Origin: Shewanellaceae bacterium UBA2521
GTDB taxonomy: Bacteria > Pseudomonadota > Gammaproteobacteria > Enterobacterales > Shewanellaceae
Assembly: GCA_002341165.1 (NCBI GenBank)
Contig: DDNL01000032.1
Span: forward strand, 1 to 64,000
DNA: 64,000 nucleotides
Reading direction: 5' to 3'
Shown: one piece after another, positions 17,251 to 25,706 of the stretch
How the letters are laid out: the number at the start of each line of letters is the position of its first letter
How positions within the stretch are numbered: position 1 is the first letter of the stretch
Notes under the pieces: generated by a model
Database searches by the model: none
Told to the model about the DNA's origin: nothing
What the model saw: only the letters and a program-made list of their open reading frames with translations
Program-made: the position numbers and the translations under genes

Positions 17251-19413
17251 TTATTTTACTAAATAGCTGTAAATAATTTCTCTCATACTCATGGCTTGGC
17301 TCATCATCAGCATACTCGCTTCTTGCACGAGTTGATTTTTAGCTAAGCGCACCAGTTCAGAGGTCATATCTACACGTATTAATCTATCATGTGCTTGATC
17401 ATAATTGAACTCTTGCTCCTGATTGAGAGCCTCTGCACTGAGCAATCGAGCCTGCGTACCTCGTACCTCACCTTGTGAGACCTGAATTTGATTCATTGCG
17501 CTTTGTAAAGCATCAACGCTTCGTTCTGCAAGCTTTACCGTTGCAAGGCTGAGCGATGCAACCGATGTAGATGATTCAAAAGATATGATATCACTTTTAA
17601 CATTGACTCCATTTTCAGATTGAAAAAATTCGGCTTGGGCGACACCTTTACCAATGCTCATCCCTGATAAATCAACTTCATACAAAGCTGGAATATATGC
17701 CGAGGGTGCCACACGCGATATCAGAGTCTGATCAACATCAGAACTATTGACCACTTCAAAATTATGTTCTTGATAAAAGCCTTGATAGCGTATATCTAGA
17801 GTATTGGTTCCTGATGTTGCATCGGTTAATTTCTCATAGGATAAGTACACTTTAGGAGAAAAGTTCTGATTTAAATCCGTCTTAAAATTGATATCTCCTG
17901 AGCTTAGGTCAACATCTACATATGTAATACCAAAGTCATTTTTGAGTTGATCTCTTACAGAAGTTGTCAGAGCAAGATTTAATGCATCACCTAATTTGAC
18001 AGCGTCTACTGTAGTACTGTCAACATCGACATTAACTGTGAATGTATCGAGCTTATTTGATGTCGTTGCATCGGGTATCATACGCTCAAAAGTAAGCTTT
18101 AGATTACCTGATTCACCTGTTGAAGGGGCAGTATAATCATCCAAGGCTAAATCAAGTGTGTCGCCGTTGTGTATGTCCCATACTGAAAAAGCAGCAGACG
18201 CGTACTGATACCCACTTAAGTTTGAGTTGTAGTATATATAGTTATCAGGGTAATTACCATTCAATAACATAACAAGCGAAGTATTCAGATTACCATCGAT
18301 GACTTGTTTCATCTCAGTCTGAATAGTTGGCTTCTCCGCAACTTTATTGGAGTCATGTATCAACGTTATCTGACCCGTGTTAATATCTACGCTCGCTGAG
18401 AGTCCTAAAGCATCCAAATCTGCAACTTTAGCATCAAAACTATTTTTCAGTTCAGTATGTATCGCTGATATAGAAGTATGTACTGTCGAATTCAAAGAAA
18501 CGATAACATCAGCCGTATTACCATTTGAAGGATGGGCAAAATTAAATGTTACTTCAGATTGATCGTAATTAGTTGCGCCCGTCGGATAAGAGCTATTAAC
18601 ATGAAGACCCATAGTCATTACTTCTGTTCCTGGCGCAATACTTGAGGACAATTTTTGCAGCGAGTTAGGCTGTAAATTGACTTTGATATCACTTAATCCT
18701 TTGATGCTGTTTAACTGATTTTCTAAACTCGAAGCTGTTAAGCTCTCAACCAAATCTATATCATAATCAACGCCATCTACCCGTACTGAGAGCTGACGCA
18801 AATCGTCACCTGGGTTGACGACTTTAGTGTTATTTAAATCTGAACCTTCAATCAAAAAGCTTTTTTGTGAGGCTGCAGACAACTCAGTCTCTATAAAGTC
18901 ATACACCATTGCACTGCCATAACTGCTGGCGAAAGTCACTTGAAAAGAGTCGTCCGGCTCATGGCTTAATTGCACAGAGACATTTTCAAAAGAACCATCT
19001 AGAAGTGATGTATCTTGATAAGAAGTCGTACTGGCGATCCTATCTATTTCTTCTTGCATCATGAAAAACTGATCGCTCAAAATTTGGCGATCAACACTGC
19101 TGAGCGTAGGATCCGTAGCAGCTTCGGCTATGCTTTTCATATTCAAGAGCAAATCGGACTGGCTTTGCATTGCATCTAAGGTAATTTCTGACACAGATAT
19201 AAATTCTTGCGCATGACGCACTCCCGTAGAAGATGCCATAGACAGCGATTTTAAACGTGTTGCTGCACTGATTGCAGCAGGATCATCCTTGGCTGTGTTG
19301 ACCCTTTTACCCGACGATATCTTATCCGTCGCATCTTTAACCTTTTGGCTCGCTTGCTCTAGATTCCTATTCGAGCTATTTAGAATAGATAAACTTGTTA
19401 AGTTAATCCCCAT
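17251..19413 (-). CDS. Divergent large flagellin 3 (720 residues)
   Basis: Flagellin-type ends: MGINLTSLSILNSSNRNLEQ, KISSGKRVNTAKDDPAAISA and EEIDRIASTTSYQDTSLLDG at the N-terminus; AMNQIQVSQGEVRGTQARLL and YDQAHDRLIRVDMTSELVRLAK at the C-terminus. The last helix, however, ends MREIIYSYLVK instead of the LLQG of its paralogues, and the ASSRAELGAxQNR block is altered. The shared module appears as QLNSIKGLSDIKVNL. It is a plausible minor, proximal or alternative filament subunit. The ATG at 19413 has GAGG nine bases upstream. No FliA site is close; the nearest are two in tandem about 790-830 bases upstream. Confidence 0.88.
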   Translation of the reverse strand: MGINLTSLSILNSSNRNLEQASQKVKDATDKISSGKRVNTAKDDPAAISAATRLKSLSMASSTGVRHAQEFISVSEITLDAMQSQSDLLLNMKSIAEAATDPTLSSVDRQILSDQFFMMQEEIDRIASTTSYQDTSLLDGSFENVSVQLSHEPDDSFQVTFASSYGSAMVYDFIETELSAASQKSFLIEGSDLNNTKVVNPGDDLRQLSVRVDGVDYDIDLVESLTASSLENQLNSIKGLSDIKVNLQPNSLQKLSSSIAPGTEVMTMGLHVNSSYPTGATNYDQSEVTFNFAHPSNGNTADVIVSLNSTVHTSISAIHTELKNSFDAKVADLDALGLSASVDINTGQITLIHDSNKVAEKPTIQTEMKQVIDGNLNTSLVMLLNGNYPDNYIYYNSNLSGYQYASAAFSVWDIHNGDTLDLALDDYTAPSTGESGNLKLTFERMIPDATTSNKLDTFTVNVDVDSTTVDAVKLGDALNLALTTSVRDQLKNDFGITYVDVDLSSGDINFKTDLNQNFSPKVYLSYEKLTDATSGTNTLDIRYQGFYQEHNFEVVNSSDVDQTLISRVAPSAYIPALYEVDLSGMSIGKGVAQAEFFQSENGVNVKSDIISFESSTSVASLSLATVKLAERSVDALQSAMNQIQVSQGEVRGTQARLLSAEALNQEQEFNYDQAHDRLIRVDMTSELVRLAKNQLVQEASMLMMSQAMSMREIIYSYLVK

Positions 19414-19480
19414 TTTCATCAACCTCAAAAAAAGGTCGATTTTTTGTGCAAAGTGCTACATCATACGCTATAATTAGAAT

Positions 19481-19545
19481 TGACAGTCTCGCAGGTTAAG
19501 TCAATCTCTCTATCCAATTTTGGCTTAACTGACTGTCTTTTTTTT
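19481..19545 (+). ncRNA. Candidate small RNA divergent from flagellin 3
   Basis: TATAAT at 19469-19474 (with TTGTGC 19 bp upstream) would start transcription near 19481. About 55 bases later a hairpin closes (GACAGTC with GACTGTC, plus an inner GTTAAG with CTTAAC), followed by eight T residues. This is promoter, short structured body and terminator in 65 bases. The loop region carries repeat copy 1, whose TCAATCTC can pair (with one G-U) with the GAGGTTGA of the flagellin 3 ribosome binding site. Expression is untested. Confidence 0.4.
19484..19507. repeat. 24-bp flagellin-leader repeat, copy 1
   Basis: CAGTCTCGCA followed by GGTTAAGTCAATCT on the plus strand. It differs from copies 2 and 3 at three or four positions and lies inside the candidate small RNA hairpin. 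Confidence 0.7.
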
Positions 19546-19721
19546 GCTCTTTTTTAGGCATGACTTCTCTATCATGAACCTCAATGCTTTCTTACATTGA
19601 TAACCTCATCTTTATATATTGATGATCTCAAAGACCTCTTCTAAGAAGACTCTAAGTTCTTTTTGCAGCCACAAGAAGCCTTGCTAGCACAGATATGCAA
19701 GCAGATAGGTTCTATATGGGG

Positions 19722-19745
19722 CAGTCTCGCACGTTAAATCAACCT
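19722..19745. repeat. 24-bp flagellin-leader repeat, copy 2
   Basis: CAGTCTCGCA followed by CGTTAAATCAACCT on the plus strand. It differs from copy 3 only at one base. Confidence 0.75.
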
Positions 19746-20121
19746 TTGTTGTCCATTTTATGTTATGAGGTTTAAAACTATCCACAGTCGCTCTATCGAG
19801 CTTGTACCTCATCACACGTTCCTTTGTGTCGATGTTGGCTTGATGTGAAAAAGAAGAGAAGGTATTTAAAGGTTTTATCAGGCATATAGATTGTATCTAT
19901 AGATGTGTTGCCTTACGTTCCAAGTTAAAAGTGTGTGTGTCTTGTTTCCACGCTTTAAATACCACCTTCGGTACACTGACCTACATCGAGGTTGGGTTCA
20001 ACTCATAAAGCAAGAAACAGATATCGATACATGACATGTATCAAAGTGACGTCCTTAGGGTTGCTCATTCATCTATCAAGAATGAGTCTGTGCTGTTGTA
20101 AAGCACACCTTAGACATAACG

Positions 20122-20145
20122 CAGTCTCGCAAGTTAAATCAACCT
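20122..20145. repeat. 24-bp flagellin-leader repeat, copy 3
   Basis: CAGTCTCGCA followed by AGTTAAATCAACCT on the plus strand. It is enclosed by an inverted repeat (TGTAAAGC near 20096 and GCTTTACA near 20180) with an inner CACC/GGTG pairing. Confidence 0.75.
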
Positions 20146-20201
20146 ATTCCAACGTGGTGCGTGCTCTCTCTCTATGAAGCTTTACATCCACGCTTACTTT
20201 T

Positions 20202-20228
20202 ATATCGGCCTTCAAGCACAAAACTTGA
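20202..20228 (-). promoter_or_regulatory. FliA (sigma-28) promoter, proximal of a tandem pair
   Basis: TCAAGTTT, 11 bp, GCCGATAT on the minus strand, one of the best FliA matches in the window. It points toward flagellin 3 through about 780 non-coding bases. Confidence 0.75.
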
Positions 20229-20241
20229 GCCTAACCTTTAA

Positions 20242-20268
20242 ATATCGGCAAGAGTATACAGTTCTTTA
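20242..20268 (-). promoter_or_regulatory. FliA (sigma-28) promoter, distal of a tandem pair
   Basis: TAAAGAAC, 11 bp, GCCGATAT on the minus strand, 40 bp upstream of the other. It lies just after the flgL stop. Confidence 0.75.
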
Positions 20269-20306
20269 ATATCTTTTTTACTCTGTATCGCTTTTTTTAA
20301 TACCTC

Positions 20307-23300
20307 TTATATATAATCAAATAAAACCGAGCCTGCTATACGTGTAAACACAGCAGCAAGTGCGTTAAGCGCCATTTCTCTTTGCGTCATTTCTGCAATC
20401 GCCACACTGTAATCTAAGTCTTCTAACGGACTAATAATGGTTGTATTGATTAATTTAATATCTTCATGAAAATATTCAATCAAATCAAGCTGACGTAGTC
20501 GAATCCCTAGTTCAGCACGGTTTTGCGTTAGATGGTTGCGGGCAGAATCAAACTCTTGGAGAAGCCGACCATAGTTCAGTGTTTCATGAAACACACCATT
20601 ATCAGAAATGTTGCGCAGTTTATCTATCACCGATCTCATCGTATCAAAAATATTAACATGTCGAGTCTCATTCAAGCCAAGAGCCAATACATCACCCGTA
20701 TCGGGACGACCTCTATAGATCAGAGTGAAAAAATCTTCAGAAGCGCGTATGGCGTCGTCTGGAATAACAGATTCTGACGTCACAACCGCAGGGCCTGCGG
20801 GATGGTTGATCAGATCAACAGGTTGAAGATAAGGGGGTACAACACCACCAGCAACCACATCTTCAACACTGGTACTTCTTTGACCATCAATAGATAACAC
20901 AAAGGTCTCATCAGAAGCTGATACCGTTGAAATATTAATGAGCTGTAATGACGTATTTAAGTTATATTGTTCTCTATCGTCCGTATAAAGCTCAAGCCTG
21001 AACTCATTGGTATCTAAGCTATAAGAAACTGAAGTAACTTCAGGTAAACTTTCGAAACCCGAAAAATCATGCGCTTTAATCGCTGTATCGATAGCTTCTT
21101 GGGTTATACCACCTTGCGTAGGCGGTACATCAATGGTGACATTACGTGTATAAGGGGGTTGTGTACCCACTTCAGTAAATTCCATCAAAATCTGATAATG
21201 TGCCGAATCGGAAGTGCCTGCTGTAGAGACCGCTAATTTTTGTATCAACTCTCTTTCAGAGAGTTGTGCCACATCAATCTGTGTTTCAGATAGACCTAAT
21301 CTTGTGTTAGCTATCACACCTTGCGGGTTTGCCGTCGATTGCCCAGCAAAGGATAACTGGAGTGTTTCATTTCCTGGAGGTGGAACACCTGGAGCCGTAG
21401 CCACCGTATCTAAAACCAGACTCGTTTCCAAGGTATAAGCTTCGGTGTAACCTTCTTCTAACTCAATCACAAGTGTATCGCGATCTCTAAGTGCAAAGCC
21501 ATTTTTAAACTCAGCCGACTTAACACCTTCTAGATCGGCAAAAGCACTGAAATCAACACCTCTTAATAAACTATCTAAAGCAAATTGAGAACCTATTGCA
21601 TTACCAGCAATTGTGGTATTAGGAGCACCTGCATTCACTTCTGCAACAACAAGACCCGATTCGTCAACCATTCTATAAAGCAAAGTATACTGAGCATTGG
21701 TTGTGCCAGCTACCTGCACTTCAGTTCTATGCTTGATCGTCGGTTTCAGCGTTCTAGGTACCACTTTATCTGTAAGCTCATTCGTTAAGCGTACAGTGCG
21801 AGACTCTAAATCATAAGCCAAATCAAAGTCATTGAGTGTCGTTAATTTCTGCGGAAAATCGTAAGATCGAACTTTATCGCCTTGGTTAACAGTTACACTC
21901 ACATCAGTGACGGGATCGCCTTCTTTACCAGGTTCCACCTGAATCAGCTTAGGGTCTCTTAAAGTCGTTAAAATAGGAAGTTGAGGCATTCCTAAAGTCA
22001 CTGTTGCAGGTACTGTTACAGGCACAGTAAAAGCTGTTCTAATTTTTAGTTGCTCAGTACTCAGTACCAACTTCATATCAGTTGGAATATTCGGATCAAA
22101 AGGATTACCACTTGTACTTGCGCCAAGCGTCAATTGCTGATTGCTCATAATACGCATCCGATCTTGAATCTCAAAACCGTCTTCAAGTGCTACAGCTTGC
22201 AGCTGATTAACACCTGCGGCGGTGGATGCAGCAAAATTCATATTTAAACTTTCTGTGATATGAGCAATCAACTCGCTCTTATCACGAATATGCTCACTCA
22301 CATTAAAAGCAATGTTCTGAGCTCCCGCTGGCACATTAAAATCAAATGACATATTTAAAGTATGGTTTGAACCCAAAAATTCAGGCTGAAACTCATGAAT
22401 GTTATAAGTAGTTTTGGCTAGATCACTGTCTGTATTAGGTTGTAAATGTAGCGCATTGGTCTTATCGTTTTCATCTATAATTTTTACATCAAAATCAGGA
22501 TCAAAGTCTTGCCCGTTTGCTTCGGTAATCGATATATGCATCTTTTTTGTATCATCCCAATGTTTTACATAAAAACTATTACCTTGACCATCAATCGTAC
22601 TTTTAACCACAAAGCGCTCACTCACATCCAGTGCAGGATCTCCAGCTAAAGCCGTATTACGTATTGCTGTACGCATCCTGTCTCTTAAAGAGATACCGTT
22701 CGGTTGATTAGGATCGAGACTCTCTTGAGGCCCCAAAGTAAGGTTAAAATAATGTCCATCTTCATCGGTGACCATAATGTGGTAAGTTCTATTTTGTGGT
22801 ATATCTAAGGGACTAACCCAATCAACTTTAGTGCCTGCACGCTGACTGAACTCAAGTTCATATTGATCTTGTATAGTCAGCTTGTAACTGGGATCAAGGT
22901 TAGGGTTACGCATACCTGACTCGACCGTCACCATGCCTTGAGACTCTACTTTGTGATAGGCTTGTAACTCACCTGCTGGGTTTAAAGCATTTAAAATTAA
23001 CTTGTCGCCTGGCATATTCACAATCGTGCTCAATTGTGCATCGATCATCACTCTTTGCTCACCTGAATCACCAAGGTATTCAATATCGCCACCATTTGAT
23101 TGGTCAAAAGGCTTCACATTCGTGGAATAACCTGAAAATACATAATTATCCGACTCATCTTTACTGTTCACGAAACTCAGCATCCCTGCATATAATTCAT
23201 CTAATTCATAAGCAATATTTTCTCGTCCGTAACGGTCAATGGCACCATTGTTACCTTGTAAGATGAGATCTCGAGCGCGTAAGACTAAATCATCCATCGA

Positions 23301-23543
23301 GCCAAGCGTCGTTTCAGCAAAGCCTGCTCGATAATTAGCGCCCGTAATATTAGTCGCGTATTGCGAAAGTGCATCATTGTATTGATGGAGGTTATCCACT
23401 GTAATCATGGCCGTTGGATCATCACCTGCTGTAATGATACGCTTACCTGCTGAGATCTTCTCAATAGACTCATTCAATTTGATCTGATTATCTAACAAAG
23501 AGTGGTTATAATGCATGTATTGGAAAGGTGTTGAAATACGCAT
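20307..23543 (-). CDS. flgL: Giant hook-filament junction protein FlgL (HAP3), 1078 residues
   Basis: FlgL ends are clear: MRISTPFQYMHYNHSLLDNQ, EKISAGKRIITAGDDPTAMI and DNYVFSGYSTNVKPF at the N-terminus; the C-terminus has HLTQNRAELGIRLRQLDLIE and LEDLDYSVAIAEMTQREMA. Typical FlgL is 300-400 residues; this one carries about 750 inserted. Within the insert two segments resemble each other (about residues 615-730 and 780-890): LLRGVDFSAFADLEGVKSAEF against AIKAHDFSGFESLPEVTSVSY-like text, and ETLQLSFAGQSTA against ETFVLSIDGQRST. FlgL joins FlgK to the filament. It follows flgK2 by ten bases and has AGGAGG upstream. Confidence 0.92.
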   Translation of the reverse strand: MRISTPFQYMHYNHSLLDNQIKLNESIEKISAGKRIITAGDDPTAMITVDNLHQYNDALSQYATNITGANYRAGFAETTLGSMDDLVLRARDLILQGNNGAIDRYGRENIAYELDELYAGMLSFVNSKDESDNYVFSGYSTNVKPFDQSNGGDIEYLGDSGEQRVMIDAQLSTIVNMPGDKLILNALNPAGELQAYHKVESQGMVTVESGMRNPNLDPSYKLTIQDQYELEFSQRAGTKVDWVSPLDIPQNRTYHIMVTDEDGHYFNLTLGPQESLDPNQPNGISLRDRMRTAIRNTALAGDPALDVSERFVVKSTIDGQGNSFYVKHWDDTKKMHISITEANGQDFDPDFDVKIIDENDKTNALHLQPNTDSDLAKTTYNIHEFQPEFLGSNHTLNMSFDFNVPAGAQNIAFNVSEHIRDKSELIAHITESLNMNFAASTAAGVNQLQAVALEDGFEIQDRMRIMSNQQLTLGASTSGNPFDPNIPTDMKLVLSTEQLKIRTAFTVPVTVPATVTLGMPQLPILTTLRDPKLIQVEPGKEGDPVTDVSVTVNQGDKVRSYDFPQKLTTLNDFDLAYDLESRTVRLTNELTDKVVPRTLKPTIKHRTEVQVAGTTNAQYTLLYRMVDESGLVVAEVNAGAPNTTIAGNAIGSQFALDSLLRGVDFSAFADLEGVKSAEFKNGFALRDRDTLVIELEEGYTEAYTLETSLVLDTVATAPGVPPPGNETLQLSFAGQSTANPQGVIANTRLGLSETQIDVAQLSERELIQKLAVSTAGTSDSAHYQILMEFTEVGTQPPYTRNVTIDVPPTQGGITQEAIDTAIKAHDFSGFESLPEVTSVSYSLDTNEFRLELYTDDREQYNLNTSLQLINISTVSASDETFVLSIDGQRSTSVEDVVAGGVVPPYLQPVDLINHPAGPAVVTSESVIPDDAIRASEDFFTLIYRGRPDTGDVLALGLNETRHVNIFDTMRSVIDKLRNISDNGVFHETLNYGRLLQEFDSARNHLTQNRAELGIRLRQLDLIEYFHEDIKLINTTIISPLEDLDYSVAIAEMTQREMALNALAAVFTRIAGSVLFDYI

Positions 23544-23553
23544 ATTCTACCTC

Positions 23554-25683
23554 CTAACGTATTGCAAGTAGCGTATCAATGATCACACCTGCGGTACTCA
23601 TCACTTGCGCTGATGCTTGATAAATTTGTTGAAATCTCACCATGTCTGCCGCCTCTTCATCGAGCACCACACCTGAATGTTCTTGTACACGTTTCATCGC
23701 AAACTCATGGTTAGCACTGACCGCTTCAAGCCTGATGTTATAAGCACTCAAAAAAGTACCTACTTTGGTTTTACTGTTAGCATAAGATTCAAGTAGCGTC
23801 GTGGTGCCTTTATGCATGACTCGCTCTGATTGTAACTCTCCTAATATCGAAGCATTCGTGTTATCACCTTGACCAAAATCAACATTAATAGTCCATTCAT
23901 CCTGATCAAAAAACATCCCATCCAGCTCAAAGGTTATGCCATACAAAGTCACTTCTTGCGGTAACTTAGGCTTATTTACTTCTATGGAAGGGTCGGATTC
24001 TAAAATCACATGAGAATGTTTCACAGGGGGTTTTTGCGTGTCATCAAACATCACCTCTAAACCTTGGCTATCATGAATCTGAACATCTAACTCATGATGA
24101 GAGCCTTTGGTACCCATCAATAATCGGAAAGATACCGTGTTGCCATATTTGAGAAACTTTTGAAACTGAGGATCTTGCCTGTCCACATGACGGACTAAAA
24201 TCTTATTCTCTGGATTTTGATGTGTGACCGATGGGCCTCTTGCCGCTGCGATCTGCTCGGCACTGGTTAAGTTCAACTTTAAGCGTCTTGCTGCACCATA
24301 TGTGGGATTAATTTCAAACTTATCTGCCACTTTCAAAAGCTTAATATCATTGAATTTGAAGTTAAAACCATCTATCGAATCAGCAAGCTTTGGACCTAAA
24401 GCAAACTGTCCTTCTAGCTCACTGAGAGGTATAGGAGCACCATCTGGTTCAGGCTCTGGAAAAGTGATCGTATAATAATCAAGCGTCTTTTTATTGACCA
24501 ACCGAAAAATCAATTCATTTCCTTCTTCAATCACGTCTTCACCGTTTAAGCGCGTCACAACAGCTGCTTGCTCAACTTCTAATTTATAGCCATGTCCTGT
24601 GAGTTCAGTAAAATCTGTAATCTCTACCCGATCAATTTTTGCTTTGCCTCGATTTTGCTCATAAGGCGCGTAACGATACATCATCGGCCCCATTTCATTG
24701 ATGTCTCGAAACATCTTCTTAGAGACTTGCCCATGCAAATCAAAACCTTGCTCGTGTACACGATTAAAAGTTTGTGCAATGGAAACAGCGAGCACATCCA
24801 ACTCTCGCATAACAGGTCTAAGGACATCATCGCGAAAGTCGCGTAAAGCCTGCAAGTTACCGCCTATATCCTTAAGGTTCAATGTATGCTTTGAGTCTTT
24901 AGAGCCAATGATTACAGCAACATCTTGTTCAATCGGGTTCGCTTGTTCTGTCGAGAGTTGAAACTTACTCGACTCCATCACTAAGGTTTGGCCACTTTGA
25001 GTCAAAACTTGATAACTACCTGGACGCGGCTGATTCACAAACACATTCAAATGTTCACTTAACTCTTTGAGTAACCGAGTACGCTCATCCACAATGTCTA
25101 AATCAGGTTTTTCAAGACCTACGCTCTTGCGTGTAATGCGATAAATATCATCTGTAATCTGATTGACTTCACCCACTGTTTCCGTGATTTCATCATTCAC
25201 ATTCTTGTATTGCTGTAGTAACTCGTCTTGGAACCTATGTAAATTTTGCGAAACCATCTCGGCATTAATCAAAATATGATCCCGTACCGCAATATCACTT
25301 GGCATATCAGCAAGTTTGAAAAAAGAGTCAAAAAGTAAAGACAGACCATCTGTTACTTTACGGCCAACAAGAGAATATTTGTTATCTAATTCATCTAAGC
25401 ATTCAAGCGACTTTTGTACTTGCGAAAGTGCCGATTGTGCATAACGCTGTTCTCGCTCTGCAAATTGATCAAAGAGTTGCTCAACTTCGACCAGATCAAC
25501 ACCTTGACCCGATAAAAGGGTGCGATCGCCGTAGAGATTCAAAGAAGGTAAAACAGGCTCTTGATAGCCAACTTGACGGTGATAACCTTCCGTGTGCACA
25601 TTCACAATATTATTACCCACAAGTTTAAGTCGATTTTGTGTCGTATTCAGACTTGAACGGGCTATCTCAAGTAACTCTGACAT
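23554..25683 (-). CDS. flgK: Hook-associated protein FlgK, second copy (709 residues)
   Basis: The FlgK N-terminus is MSELLEIARSSLNTTQNRLK and NIVNVHTEGYHRQVGYQEPV; the C-terminus is DEEAADMVRFQQIYQASAQV and MSTAGVIIDTLLAIR, the standard HAP1 D0/D1. The length exceeds the common 450-650. It follows the first flgK by 23 bases, so both are translated from one operon, with TTTGAGGAG before the ATG. The two copies share the same plan but little sequence in the middle, so the duplication is old. FlgK forms the first ring of the hook-filament junction; two versions suggest a double junction layer or alternative use. Confidence 0.92.
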   Translation of the reverse strand: MSELLEIARSSLNTTQNRLKLVGNNIVNVHTEGYHRQVGYQEPVLPSLNLYGDRTLLSGQGVDLVEVEQLFDQFAEREQRYAQSALSQVQKSLECLDELDNKYSLVGRKVTDGLSLLFDSFFKLADMPSDIAVRDHILINAEMVSQNLHRFQDELLQQYKNVNDEITETVGEVNQITDDIYRITRKSVGLEKPDLDIVDERTRLLKELSEHLNVFVNQPRPGSYQVLTQSGQTLVMESSKFQLSTEQANPIEQDVAVIIGSKDSKHTLNLKDIGGNLQALRDFRDDVLRPVMRELDVLAVSIAQTFNRVHEQGFDLHGQVSKKMFRDINEMGPMMYRYAPYEQNRGKAKIDRVEITDFTELTGHGYKLEVEQAAVVTRLNGEDVIEEGNELIFRLVNKKTLDYYTITFPEPEPDGAPIPLSELEGQFALGPKLADSIDGFNFKFNDIKLLKVADKFEINPTYGAARRLKLNLTSAEQIAAARGPSVTHQNPENKILVRHVDRQDPQFQKFLKYGNTVSFRLLMGTKGSHHELDVQIHDSQGLEVMFDDTQKPPVKHSHVILESDPSIEVNKPKLPQEVTLYGITFELDGMFFDQDEWTINVDFGQGDNTNASILGELQSERVMHKGTTTLLESYANSKTKVGTFLSAYNIRLEAVSANHEFAMKRVQEHSGVVLDEEAADMVRFQQIYQASAQVMSTAGVIIDTLLAIR

Positions 25684-25706
25684 GTATTACTCCTCAAACT
25701 ATCGCA

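Larger units (their letters stand above)
19414..20306. other. 893-base non-coding region upstream of flagellin 3
   Basis: No convincing gene lies here on either strand. It contains two tandem FliA promoters at its right end pointing left, three copies of a 24-bp element each enclosed by a short inverted repeat, and, next to flagellin 3, a rightward hairpin/T-run preceded by a TATAAT box. Copy 3 is flanked by TGTAAAGC/GCTTTACA. Taken together this looks like a long structured leader or a cluster of small RNAs rather than a decayed gene. Confidence 0.55.

Noticed and set aside
19484..20145. CRISPR-like repeats
   Set aside because: Only three copies, 24 bp, spaced 238 and 400 bp apart at irregular distance, with no cas genes. 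The spacing is wrong for an array.
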